From contig JAQIBV010000007.1 of the NCBI GenBank assembly GCA_027858855.1, positions 62,001-126,000 of the forward strand: a DNA stretch of 64,000 nt. Reading direction: 5' to 3'. The DNA comes from Spirochaetota bacterium. Lineage in GTDB: Bacteria; Spirochaetota; UBA4802; JAFGJZ01. The notes under the pieces are model-generated. The model did no database searches. It was not told where the DNA came from and saw nothing but the letters and a program-made list of their open reading frames with translations. The position numbers and the translations under genes were made by a program. Positions 17,110 to 24,974 of this stretch are shown one piece after another (position 1 is the stretch's first letter; every line of letters starts with the position of its first letter).

Positions 17110-18972
17110 ATGAAATTAACATTAATCCTCTCACTTACTCTTTGTTTGTCTTTCTTCTGTTTTGGTAATGAACTTAATGCTCAGGAAACAGTTGTTTCCC
17201 ATGAATATAGTCGGGCTCTTCACTACATTACAGAAAAAAAATACAATGATGCTCTCGAAATATTAAAAAAACTTGAAGTCAGCGAAAATCAGGCCGAACA
17301 ACAATCGCATATCTATTATCAGATCGCCTTATGCTACAGTTTCCTGAACAGAACTGATGATGCAATTCAATACGCTGAAAAATCAATCAGAAAGATGCGA
17401 AGTTTTGAAAAGCCCTATCTTTTACTTTTTGATTTATATAACGATAGTAACAGATTCGATGATTCCACATATGTTCTTCACAATCTGGTAGAATTTGATC
17501 GATCACATTACGAGCACTATTTTACGCTCGGTATTATGTATGGTAAATATATTAAAAATAACTATTTGTCCCGTTATTGCTTTGAACATATTATTAAAAT
17601 TTCCAAAAAGAAACCCGTTCCTTCACAATATCTTGAAAACAGTTATCTGTATTTATCAAGCATCTATTTTGAAGAAGAGGAGAATGTGAAGGCAATTGAT
17701 GCATTAAACATGGCTGCGAAATATAATCCTGACCATAATAGTCGGTTTTATAATGTAGCCAATTACTATATTTCAAAAAATATGCTTCATGAAGCTGTTT
17801 TAACGATACGGTATTTTGTTGATAATTTAACAGAAGATCAGAAGAAAGAGGGCTTTATATATAAGATATATGCTTTTTTGGGAAGAATGTACTACTTGCA
17901 GGATAAAAAGGAGGCTATGTATTATCTTCGCTTAGGAGCACGGGACACCAGTTTTGATGGTACTATCTGCAGAGCACTTTTTGAAGAGCTTGCCGGCAAT
18001 AATAGACGTGCAGAGGAGGAATTACTGAAAATTGTCGAAAAAAACGATGGTTATATAAGCCCTTACTATGCTCTGGCTAAAATCATGGACAAAAAAGGGA
18101 AAAAAGCCGAAGCCCACGACTATTATATTACAACATCCCTTATGCTTTATAATTCAGGTTTAACCGGCAGTGCGAAGGGTTCGCTGCTTAAGGCTCTTTC
18201 AATTAAGCCTGCGGAGCCTAAAACCCATGAGTTACTTGCACGATTATATGAAGCCGAGAATAAGTATGCATCGGCACTCTATCATTATAAAAAATCTGAT
18301 CCTGAGTTAAAAGATATCGATAAAATTATTCATATAGCATTTCTTTATTATTATATCGACAATCATTCTTTGGCTCGTGAAATGGTTAAGAAGGGATACT
18401 CGGTCGATCAAAATAACGACCGCCTCTATTTTATCGATGGGATAGTGCTATACAATCAAAATGAGTATAAAGATTCCATACAGCAGCTTGAAAAGGCCAT
18501 AAGTATTTCTGCAGAGAATCCCGAGTACTATTTTTATCTCGCTATGAGCCAGGATAAGATGGATCTGTACGATGAAACAGTTGTATCTATTAAACGAGCC
18601 ATGGAACTTGATGATAAAAATCCTGATTACTATAACTATCTTGGTTATCTGTATGCCGATAAGAATATTAATTTAGAAGAGTCTGAAAAGCTGCTCAATA
18701 CAGCATTAAGAGCTAAGCCATTTAATGGGGCTTATCTGGATTCTATGGGGTGGCTCAAATTCAGACAGGGTGACTATAAGAATGCCGAGAGATATTTAGT
18801 ACGGGCATATCGCAATTTAAGGGCTGTTGGGATGCGTGATTCCGTTGTTTATGACCATTTGGGTGACATCTACGAAAAAACCGGAGATAAAAGGATGGCT
18901 CTTCGCTTTTGGAAAATGGCTCTTTCTTTAGATAAGCAAAACGAACAGATAAGAAAAAAAATTGAGGACTAA
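17110..18972 (+). CDS. Exported tetratricopeptide-repeat protein
   Basis: I prefer ATG 17110, which gives a clean signal peptide (MKLTLILSLTLCLSFFCFG, probable cleavage after ELNA) and 620 residues. The ORF extends upstream to 17005 but without a signal-like sequence. The mature protein is almost entirely TPR-like helical pairs; clear units include AIQYAEKSIRKM, YKDSIQQLEKAISISAENPE, VVSIKRAMELDDKNPDYYNYL and AERYLVRAYRNL. It would act as a periplasmic or outer-membrane scaffold. It precedes a LolA/LolB-like lipoprotein by 9 nt, suggesting an operon and possibly a joint role in lipoprotein or envelope assembly. Confidence 0.82.
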   Translation: MKLTLILSLTLCLSFFCFGNELNAQETVVSHEYSRALHYITEKKYNDALEILKKLEVSENQAEQQSHIYYQIALCYSFLNRTDDAIQYAEKSIRKMRSFEKPYLLLFDLYNDSNRFDDSTYVLHNLVEFDRSHYEHYFTLGIMYGKYIKNNYLSRYCFEHIIKISKKKPVPSQYLENSYLYLSSIYFEEEENVKAIDALNMAAKYNPDHNSRFYNVANYYISKNMLHEAVLTIRYFVDNLTEDQKKEGFIYKIYAFLGRMYYLQDKKEAMYYLRLGARDTSFDGTICRALFEELAGNNRRAEEELLKIVEKNDGYISPYYALAKIMDKKGKKAEAHDYYITTSLMLYNSGLTGSAKGSLLKALSIKPAEPKTHELLARLYEAENKYASALYHYKKSDPELKDIDKIIHIAFLYYYIDNHSLAREMVKKGYSVDQNNDRLYFIDGIVLYNQNEYKDSIQQLEKAISISAENPEYYFYLAMSQDKMDLYDETVVSIKRAMELDDKNPDYYNYLGYLYADKNINLEESEKLLNTALRAKPFNGAYLDSMGWLKFRQGDYKNAERYLVRAYRNLRAVGMRDSVVYDHLGDIYEKTGDKRMALRFWKMALSLDKQNEQIRKKIED

Positions 18973-18981
18973 TACATCTAT

Positions 18982-19755
18982 ATGAAAAAAAATAAATTCC
19001 TGTTACTTCTTTTATTAGTATTTATTCTTGTTCTTTCATCTTGTGGAACAGCACAAAAAAAAGAGACCATTTCTTCAGATGATACTCTTGATATAATCAG
19101 GAATATTAACGATCGAAAGCCGGAAACTGTCAGGGCTAATGTTGCCGTTAATCTTACTATGGAGCGGATGAGCAGTGTGCATTTAGGAGGTACAGCATAT
19201 TTGCAGAATTCACCGACCAAGGTGCGCATCAGGTTAAATGAGCCTGTTTTTAACAGTCCGGTTATGGAGCTGTTTGCTGATGAAAGAGGTGTTACAATCT
19301 ATTATCCTATTGATAAACGTGCTCAGAAAATATCCGGTGGAATAAGTGATGACAGTTTTTCTGATTCATTTGATTCCCGGTTGTTTATAGCCTATGCTTT
19401 TACCTGTAAAATCCCTGTAATACCGGATTATTCGGTATCGAAACATTCAATTAATGGAAAATCGCGTAGTTTAACCCTTGAAAATAGTAATTTTATCGAA
19501 GAGATATCTATATACGCTAATGATATAAAGAAAATCATCATTACCGATAAAAAATCTGATAAAATTTATACCATTGAGTATAGGCAAATGTTTGAACAGG
19601 ACGGGTATATCTTTTTTAAATCTATTCAAGCATACATTCCAGGGGCCAATGAAAAGATAACCGTTCACTATATGTCTGTTTTTTCAAACCCATCTTTCAA
19701 TAAAGCACGAATTTTTAATCTTGCAATCCCTGAGGGAACCACAATAATCAGATAA
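18982..19755 (+). CDS. Lipoprotein, LolA/LolB-like (tentative)
   Basis: The 257-residue protein starts MKKNKFLLLLLLVFILVLSS followed by the lipobox Cys. The body has a pattern reminiscent of the half-barrel lipoprotein carriers LolA/LolB and DUF4292: RANVAVNLTMERMSSVHLGG, VRIRLNEPVFNSPVMELFAD, GVTIYYPIDKRAQKISGG. In that fold a conserved arginine-rich strand and a hydrophobic cavity hold lipid or acyl chains. The assignment rests on pattern only, not on an invariant motif. It is 9 nt downstream of the TPR gene and probably cotranscribed. A role in outer-membrane lipoprotein insertion is an inference. Confidence 0.6.
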   Translation: MKKNKFLLLLLLVFILVLSSCGTAQKKETISSDDTLDIIRNINDRKPETVRANVAVNLTMERMSSVHLGGTAYLQNSPTKVRIRLNEPVFNSPVMELFADERGVTIYYPIDKRAQKISGGISDDSFSDSFDSRLFIAYAFTCKIPVIPDYSVSKHSINGKSRSLTLENSNFIEEISIYANDIKKIIITDKKSDKIYTIEYRQMFEQDGYIFFKSIQAYIPGANEKITVHYMSVFSNPSFNKARIFNLAIPEGTTIIR

Positions 19756-19821
19756 ATGTCGCCCTTTTTTTCATTTTTTGCGTTTTATTTATTAAGATGT
19801 AAAAAAGGAGGGTGATTACCC

Positions 19822-20229
19822 ATGATTAATTCTACATTAAATGTTTCAAAACGTAACATTTCTTATCTTCAGAAAATGAAATCAGATAAACAGATTTTAT
19901 TTTCTGAAATCTTAATCTGTTACATTGACCATTCATTAGTTTTTGTGAAAAATATTCGTGACGGTGCTGTTCGGTATCAAAGCAGGGTTGATGAAGATTC
20001 CTGGAATATTGTTCATGTTTCCTTTGAAGAGAGTCGTTATAATCTTTTTACAGCTGCCCGTTTTTTTTTAAAGATGTCTCTTTCTCTTATTTTTGCCAAT
20101 GCAATTGAATATTACATGTCATTGAGTAATGAGGATAATGAGTCAGATAACTATTTTGAATTTTGTGCTGTTTCTTGCTTTGATGAGATGTTAGAGTTAC
20201 TAAAACAAAGATTTTACGGAAAAACATAG
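19822..20229 (+). CDS. Small soluble protein, hypothetical
   Basis: A 135-residue protein preceded by an excellent AAAGGAGGG ribosome binding site. It is not a membrane or exported protein. The middle, DEDSWNIVHVSFEESRYNLF followed by TAARFFLKMSLSLIF, faintly recalls DUF1564-type spirochaete proteins, but I would not assign it on that basis. The C-terminus has two cysteines (FCAVSCFDEM). It lies 66 nt after the lipoprotein gene and may be the last gene of that transcript. I do not recognise a function. Confidence 0.6.
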   Translation: MINSTLNVSKRNISYLQKMKSDKQILFSEILICYIDHSLVFVKNIRDGAVRYQSRVDEDSWNIVHVSFEESRYNLFTAARFFLKMSLSLIFANAIEYYMSLSNEDNESDNYFEFCAVSCFDEMLELLKQRFYGKT

Positions 20230-20493
20230 CAACTTAGCACCACTATAGACTGATAACAAATATAAGCATAAGACAGAGTTGATTTGTTGAACAAGTCAGC
20301 TCTTTGGGTAATTAATAACCGGCTCTTAATTCTGCAATATTTGCTGATTTATAATAAATTATAGAGGAAAAGTGAGGTATTTGTTTATATTTCTCTGGTA
20401 TTATCTCGACAGTAAGTCTTTCAATCAGCTTTGAGTAAAGGAAACTCAAGGAAATAAGTATTTTTTGGATAACTATTCGTATTTTATGGTATT

Positions 20494-20525
20494 AAAAAGC
20501 CCCCACCAGCAGAACCGGTGAGGGC
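20494..20525 (-). terminator. Rho-independent terminator of the porin gene
   Basis: Read leftward, GCCCTCACCGG and CTGGTGGGGGC pair around TTCTG with one or two imperfect positions, followed by six T residues. It is 54 nt beyond the porin stop codon. Confidence 0.85.
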
Positions 20526-20578
20526 CGAAAAAACTAAACATAATAAACATAAGTAACAGTTAAGTTACAATGTTATAA

Positions 20579-21856
20579 TTAGAACCAGTACTCAACACGA
20601 ACAGGTATCATCCATGCCATTGCATCAGCTTCTTTTTTATCAAGTCCATTTGCAGTTTCACGATAAACAGAGAAATCACAATTAGCAAACTGAATACCAG
20701 TACCGATTAGACCATTGCTGAATCCTTTTTTAACACCAAGAAGAGCAGACCAAGCTGTAGCTGCTTTTCCATCTTTATCAGCAAGACCAGAACCTGCAGC
20801 ATTTGCAAAACGGAAGTCTGTATCAAGTGCAAGACCGCTACCAAGATCCATACCGAATCCTAGACCAGCTTTAATAGCCATGCCTTCTTCACCTTCTGCA
20901 TCTACCTGATCCATCTTAACGTCTGATGAAACATTGATAGTCATTGTACCCATGTTATAACGAATATAAGCAGCAAAAGACATCTTGTCTTGCTCATCAT
21001 CAGTTGGAATGTATGTTCCAAGATCAATATAAAGATTAGGAACAAGCTGATCCAACTTGACAGCAGCATTGATTAAAGACCAGTCTTTAGTGTCTTCGCC
21101 ATCAACGTAAGAACGGCCGATATACTGTGCACGAATTTGACCAACACCAGCGATATCATATCCAGCTCCATACTGACCACGGGTAAACATCATAGCAGTT
21201 GTGTATTGTTCATTAACTGCATCAGCAGCTTCAACAGTCTCATCTACATCTGCAGTCGCTGGATCGTCTTCAACAGCAGCAATAGCAGCAACTACTTCAG
21301 CATCAGTTGTTTTTTTTGTGTCCCATGCTGCGAAAACATGAACACCAGACATGTCATAGCTAAGCATTGCTCCAGCATTACCAGTAGAAACCGGTGCGCC
21401 ATTACTGTTTTTTCCAGCTACACCACGAGTAAAAACATTGTCCTCACCTGTGATAATAGTTGGGCGAACCCAGTCCCAAGAACCATAAGCAGAGTTTCCA
21501 CGAAGTGCATCATAGAAAATAGTTGTTCCTACTGCAACGCGGAATCCATCAACTGGTTTTACCCAAACGAACTGCTGATCATGTGCGCCGAAATTAGCAC
21601 CATCGTCAACATTAACATCGGCTTGGAAACCAACATTATCGCTGTTACCGGCAATAGTCATGCCAATTCGCTGAATTCCCCAGCCCCAAGAAGTGGTATT
21701 TGTTGGAACTACTTCTTCATCAGCACCAGCGGGAGATGCCATTGGTACGAACATAGTACGACCCCAAGCGCCGATAGTAACTTCAGCAAGTGCAGTCGAA
21801 GAAAATGCAGTAGCAACAACTGCAAAAACTAAAAATAACTTTAAAGCTTTCTTCAT
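20579..21856 (-). CDS. Major outer-membrane porin-like beta-barrel protein
   Basis: The 425-residue protein has a classical signal peptide (MKKALKLFLVFAVVATAFSS, probable cleavage after TALA), then a long run of alternating short amphipathic strands such as VTIGAWGRTMFVP and GVGQIRAQYIG. It ends in VRVEYWF, the C-terminal aromatic residue recognised by the BAM machinery. A 40-residue very acidic Ala/Asp/Glu-rich insert at about residues 185-225 is probably a surface loop. The gene has a near-consensus promoter, a strong TAGGAGG site and its own terminator, so it is likely an abundant monocistronic porin. Solute specificity is unknown. Confidence 0.85.
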   Translation of the reverse strand: MKKALKLFLVFAVVATAFSSTALAEVTIGAWGRTMFVPMASPAGADEEVVPTNTTSWGWGIQRIGMTIAGNSDNVGFQADVNVDDGANFGAHDQQFVWVKPVDGFRVAVGTTIFYDALRGNSAYGSWDWVRPTIITGEDNVFTRGVAGKNSNGAPVSTGNAGAMLSYDMSGVHVFAAWDTKKTTDAEVVAAIAAVEDDPATADVDETVEAADAVNEQYTTAMMFTRGQYGAGYDIAGVGQIRAQYIGRSYVDGEDTKDWSLINAAVKLDQLVPNLYIDLGTYIPTDDEQDKMSFAAYIRYNMGTMTINVSSDVKMDQVDAEGEEGMAIKAGLGFGMDLGSGLALDTDFRFANAAGSGLADKDGKAATAWSALLGVKKGFSNGLIGTGIQFANCDFSVYRETANGLDKKEADAMAWMIPVRVEYWF

Positions 21857-21882
21857 TAAGAATTCCTCCTAATAATTTTTCC

Positions 21883-21904
21883 GAGTAATAAAAAAATATT
21901 ACTC
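21883..21904 (-). other. Hairpin in the porin 5' untranslated region
   Basis: GAGTAATA (21883-21890) pairs perfectly with 21897-21904 around six A residues. It lies between the predicted transcription start and the ribosome binding site. Its place suggests mRNA stabilisation, as in other porin leaders, but this is inference. Confidence 0.5.
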
Positions 21905-21922
21905 TCGTGTTTGATTTATATC

Positions 21923-21951
21923 ATTATGCTGACCGTTTTATTTACTGTCAA
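21923..21951 (-). promoter_or_regulatory. Sigma70-type promoter of the porin gene
   Basis: Minus-strand TTGACA (21946-21951) and CATAAT (21923-21928) are separated by exactly 17 nt, close to consensus. The transcript would start near 21916, giving a leader of about 60 nt. Confidence 0.8.
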
Positions 21952-22508
21952 TACTAAATTTAAAAAATCGAGTTATTTGTACTTAATTTTTCGCTAAATT
22001 TTCATTAAAAAATTATATCTGCGCGTTGTATGGATAACTGAAAACAGGTGCTTAATATTAAAAGATCGTGTTCACGGCCTTATATTCAGATTCATCCATT
22101 TGAATTCTTCAATTAATCACTTTTCATATTACGTCATCAGGACAGGCGCTTGTCGACGCAATTTCATAAGTCTATCAGAAACTTTGGAATAATTTCTTAA
22201 TTATTAATCTGTAAAAGCATAAACTTTCAGAAATCTGGAACGTTTGAAAAGTTTTCCGGTAATTTAACCAGTTTCTTTGTGCTTTATGAGAAAATTACTT
22301 AGGGTTATACGTTTAGATTTCCCAGACTTCCGCCTGTAGTTTGTGGGGGGCTGTTTTTGTTGCTCATGAAGAATTTTTGGATTTTATAACAATAAAATCA
22401 GTATTGCGGTGAAGGTTTTAATGAGGTTTTTTACAGTATCTCTTCTCTATTTTCATCATGAAGTTGTGTTGTTTGGTTATCAAATTTAAAAAATCTGAAT
22501 TAATACAC
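21952..22508. other. Long intergenic region between porin and csp, no gene seen
   Basis: About 550 bases, AT-rich. No ORF with a start signal and no strong stem-loop was found. It may hold regulatory sites for the two divergent, probably highly expressed genes. Confidence 0.5.
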
Positions 22509-22537
22509 TTGACAAAAAATATGTGCACGAATTACTA
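22509..22537 (+). promoter_or_regulatory. Candidate promoter of the cold-shock gene
   Basis: TTGACA at 22509-22514, then 17 nt, then TTACTA at 22532-22537 as a weak -10. The resulting leader is about 45-50 nt. The -35 is perfect; the -10 is poor. Confidence 0.5.
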
Positions 22538-22590
22538 AAGACAGATGCCGTTAAGTACGGTGTCGAATAAAAAGTGGAGTATTATGACGT

Positions 22591-22791
22591 ATGGAAAAAG
22601 GTGTAGTTAAGTGGTTTAATGAGCAGAAGGGTTTCGGCTTCATTACAAAAGACGGTGGAGAGGACATTTTTGTTCACCACACAGGTATCGTAGGAGAGGG
22701 TTTCCGTACTCTTAACGATGGCGACAATGTAGAATTTGATGTAGAGGAAACCGAGAAAGGTCAGCGTGCCGTTTCTGTGTCTCGTATATAA
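22591..22791 (+). CDS. Cold-shock domain protein (CspA family)
   Basis: The 66-residue protein is a complete cold-shock OB fold with RNP1 KGFGFIT and RNP2 DIFVHHT. Such proteins bind single-stranded RNA and DNA and melt mRNA structure. Start ATG 22591 matches the family N-terminus ([17 protein letters not shown]). The GTGGAG site is about 11 nt upstream of it, but only 4 nt upstream of another ATG at 22584 in a different frame, which would make a 8-residue overlapping peptide. A strong terminator follows. Length is normal for the family. Confidence 0.97.
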   Translation: MEKGVVKWFNEQKGFGFITKDGGEDIFVHHTGIVGEGFRTLNDGDNVEFDVEETEKGQRAVSVSRI

Positions 22792-22822
22792 CAAGTCATA
22801 AGAAATTACGTAGATGTATCAA

Positions 22823-22873
22823 AAACTACAAAAAAATCCGCCTACGGGCGGTTTTTTTTGTAGTTTTTTTTAT
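22823..22873. terminator. Bidirectional intrinsic terminator of csp
   Basis: CCGCC-TACG-GGCGG (22838-22851) followed by eight T residues. The stem extends outward through A-rich and T-rich flanks containing ACTACA and TGTAGT. Read leftward it also gives a hairpin followed by T residues. It overlaps the 3' end of the BASS-like gene. Confidence 0.92.
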
Positions 22874-23755
22874 CGCCAGTGAATACAGTAATCCGTTAAT
22901 TAAATGATGAGAGATAATATAAAGAATCAGGGGGACTGCACTCTCTTTAGGCAGATAGGCAACTGTTAGCCATAAAGAGAGGCCCGTATTTTTATGTCCA
23001 AACATCAGGGCTCCGGTAATTTTCTCCCCTCCACCTCCTTCTCCTCCTGTTTTTCTGCCGCACAAGTAGCCGCTTAAATACAGAATAACCGCACTCAGAA
23101 AAACTATGATGAATAATCGGGCTACGGTTTCGATGGGGTATGCCGAAACACGATCGGAGGCGCTTGAAACAGCACTGAATACAAGAAGAAAGAAAAGTCC
23201 CTTCTTGATGCTTTCTGCGTGATTTATTGAACGGTTTTTAAATAGTGTACAGAAAATTCGAGATAATAAAAAAGGAACAATTATCATTGTGAAGACTTTT
23301 ATGCCAATCATGATATAGGGAATGGTGAAATTTTCGCATTTCAGGGTGAAAAAGAGGTGAAAACCGTAGCTGAGTGGAGCCAACAGGTGTAAAAAAAGAA
23401 TATGAGAAATAAGCCGGCTGCTGTTTGCTCCCGTTAGCGAGGCAATAACCGGAGAGCTGAGTGCAACCGGCGAGATAATCGCTAAAATGAGTCCGTTATA
23501 AAAGGCATCAGGCAGGCCCAGTGGCAGCTGTGAAATTGCAAAGGGATAGACTCCCAGTACAAGAATAAGGTAGGCGATACCGGGGCGATCGGCTAAATTC
23601 TCTTTCTTAATATCAACAGTAATAAAGTTAACAAACATAACTGCACCCAGAATAAAGGGGAGAGCTGTCTCAAGAAACGGGAACGAGGGTAGTAGCAGCG
23701 CAGCTCCAAGAACGATGAAAATGGTGAATCGGCTGTTTAACAAAAGATCTGCCAT
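22826..23755 (-). CDS. Bile acid:sodium symporter (BASS)-like membrane transporter
   Basis: The protein is about 309 residues from ATG 23755 (MADLLLNSRF). An in-frame TTG at 23800 would add 15 residues but has no start signal. It has nine to ten hydrophobic segments. The pattern FILGAVMFVNFITVDI, ILAIISPVALSSPVIASL and FGHKNTGLSLWL recalls the BASS/ArsB-ACR3/PanS superfamily, where the crossover helices hold paired polar residues. The substrate is unknown. A glycine-rich loop (KTGGEGGGGEK) precedes the second half. The last 14 codons run through the cold-shock terminator, so the tail KKTTKKTARRRIFL is shaped by that sequence. Confidence 0.75.
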   Translation of the reverse strand: MADLLLNSRFTIFIVLGAALLLPSFPFLETALPFILGAVMFVNFITVDIKKENLADRPGIAYLILVLGVYPFAISQLPLGLPDAFYNGLILAIISPVALSSPVIASLTGANSSRLISHILFLHLLAPLSYGFHLFFTLKCENFTIPYIMIGIKVFTMIIVPFLLSRIFCTLFKNRSINHAESIKKGLFFLLVFSAVSSASDRVSAYPIETVARLFIIVFLSAVILYLSGYLCGRKTGGEGGGGEKITGALMFGHKNTGLSLWLTVAYLPKESAVPLILYIISHHLINGLLYSLAIKKTTKKTARRRIFL

Positions 23756-24014
23756 AATAGGTTTGATTATTCCTCTGTTTTGTCGATATTTAAAGCACAA
23801 TCGACAAATAAAACAGTCGGTCGTGACTCATTCAGCCTGTTTTATAACCGCTCTTTCTGAATTCAACTGTTTTATTGCAGATGAGCATTACTAAATGTTC
23901 TTGATTTTCACTCCTGTTAGTCTTAATTTAGGGAATTAATTTTAAAACAGGTCCCAATAAACTGAAAATCCACATTTTTCATCGGCAGGCGGGTAATCGG
24001 GAATAACTGATATA

Positions 24015-24878
24015 ATGGAATGTGAAATGATACCAGGTGTGCCAAAAAAATTCTTTATTAAATGTTCCCTGTTAAGAGCAATCTCTCTTTTTTGTTATCT
24101 CTTCCTGCTTTGTTTTCTTTTTACGGGTAGCAGAGCTCTTTTGGCAACCAAGGCGAGCGCCAGTATCAATGCCGGTGAACAGAAAAAAGCCGAAAAGGGC
24201 CTTAAAGATAATAAAAAGTTCCTCTATTATATCGACTCATCCATATCCAACACTGGAACCGAAGATGATAAAAAGCTCTATACTCGTGCCATCAAACATG
24301 ATATCGTAGCTCGTTTTTACTACTTAAGATTCTCCTTTTCCAGCTCTTTCGCTCAGATACGTACAGCCCAACAGTTGCTGATTGAGCTTTACCAGTCAAA
24401 CATTGATGCTGAAATTGCTCAGGCCATGGATTATCTGAATGATGTTGCTCCCGATGTTGTGCATTCCCGTGATCCACGAGCTAGGCTCTATTTGCGACTT
24501 GCCTATCGCAATGCCGAGCACGCGCGTATTTATAAAAACATGTCCGATCACTATAAACCGACTCTTTTTTCAATGCGCCTTTATAAATATGTTCAAGCAA
24601 TGAAGAAGGCCAAGGAGGCTAAGCGCTATGCGGTTTGCGCCATGTTACAGCTTCGATTGAAGGATAAGCACCATCTAGAACGCACTTATCAGAGTTTTGA
24701 TGATATTGTACAGCTGGTAAACGAAAATGTCGAATCTGATTTAAAGGATAAATCACTCCATTTCCATACCGATTCGTATTATAAATTCATCGAGCAGAGT
24801 CTCTATAAACAGGTCTGGGACGAGCCGGATCTTGAAACCTTTGATCCTTTTCAAAAATATCTTGAACTTACTGATTAA
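24015..24878 (+). CDS. Exported or membrane-anchored helical protein, hypothetical
   Basis: A 287-residue protein with a hydrophobic segment at about residues 18-42, then a mostly alpha-helical, charged, Tyr/Lys/Ala-rich domain (for example KKAKEAKRYAVCAMLQLRLK). A GGGAA motif lies 11 nt upstream of ATG 24015; ATG 24027 is an alternative. I do not recognise the family. The helical pattern and lengths resemble the exported protein at 28060-28785, so the two may be distant paralogues. It sits at the head of the transglycosylase gene group, 96 nt upstream, and may function in the same envelope process. Confidence 0.6.
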   Translation: MECEMIPGVPKKFFIKCSLLRAISLFCYLFLLCFLFTGSRALLATKASASINAGEQKKAEKGLKDNKKFLYYIDSSISNTGTEDDKKLYTRAIKHDIVARFYYLRFSFSSSFAQIRTAQQLLIELYQSNIDAEIAQAMDYLNDVAPDVVHSRDPRARLYLRLAYRNAEHARIYKNMSDHYKPTLFSMRLYKYVQAMKKAKEAKRYAVCAMLQLRLKDKHHLERTYQSFDDIVQLVNENVESDLKDKSLHFHTDSYYKFIEQSLYKQVWDEPDLETFDPFQKYLELTD

Positions 24879-24974
24879 ATACAGGATTATTGAAGCGAAT
24901 CGGCTCAAATTTACTCAAATCATAATCTTGTAGAAGTTTTTGCTGAAAAACCATATTTTAGGGAATTATTTTTG

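Noticed and set aside
21137-21832. 231-residue plus-strand ORF opposite the porin
   Set aside because: Antisense to a porin with signal peptide, terminal Phe, promoter and terminator. The Ser/Cys/Asn-rich product has no family features.
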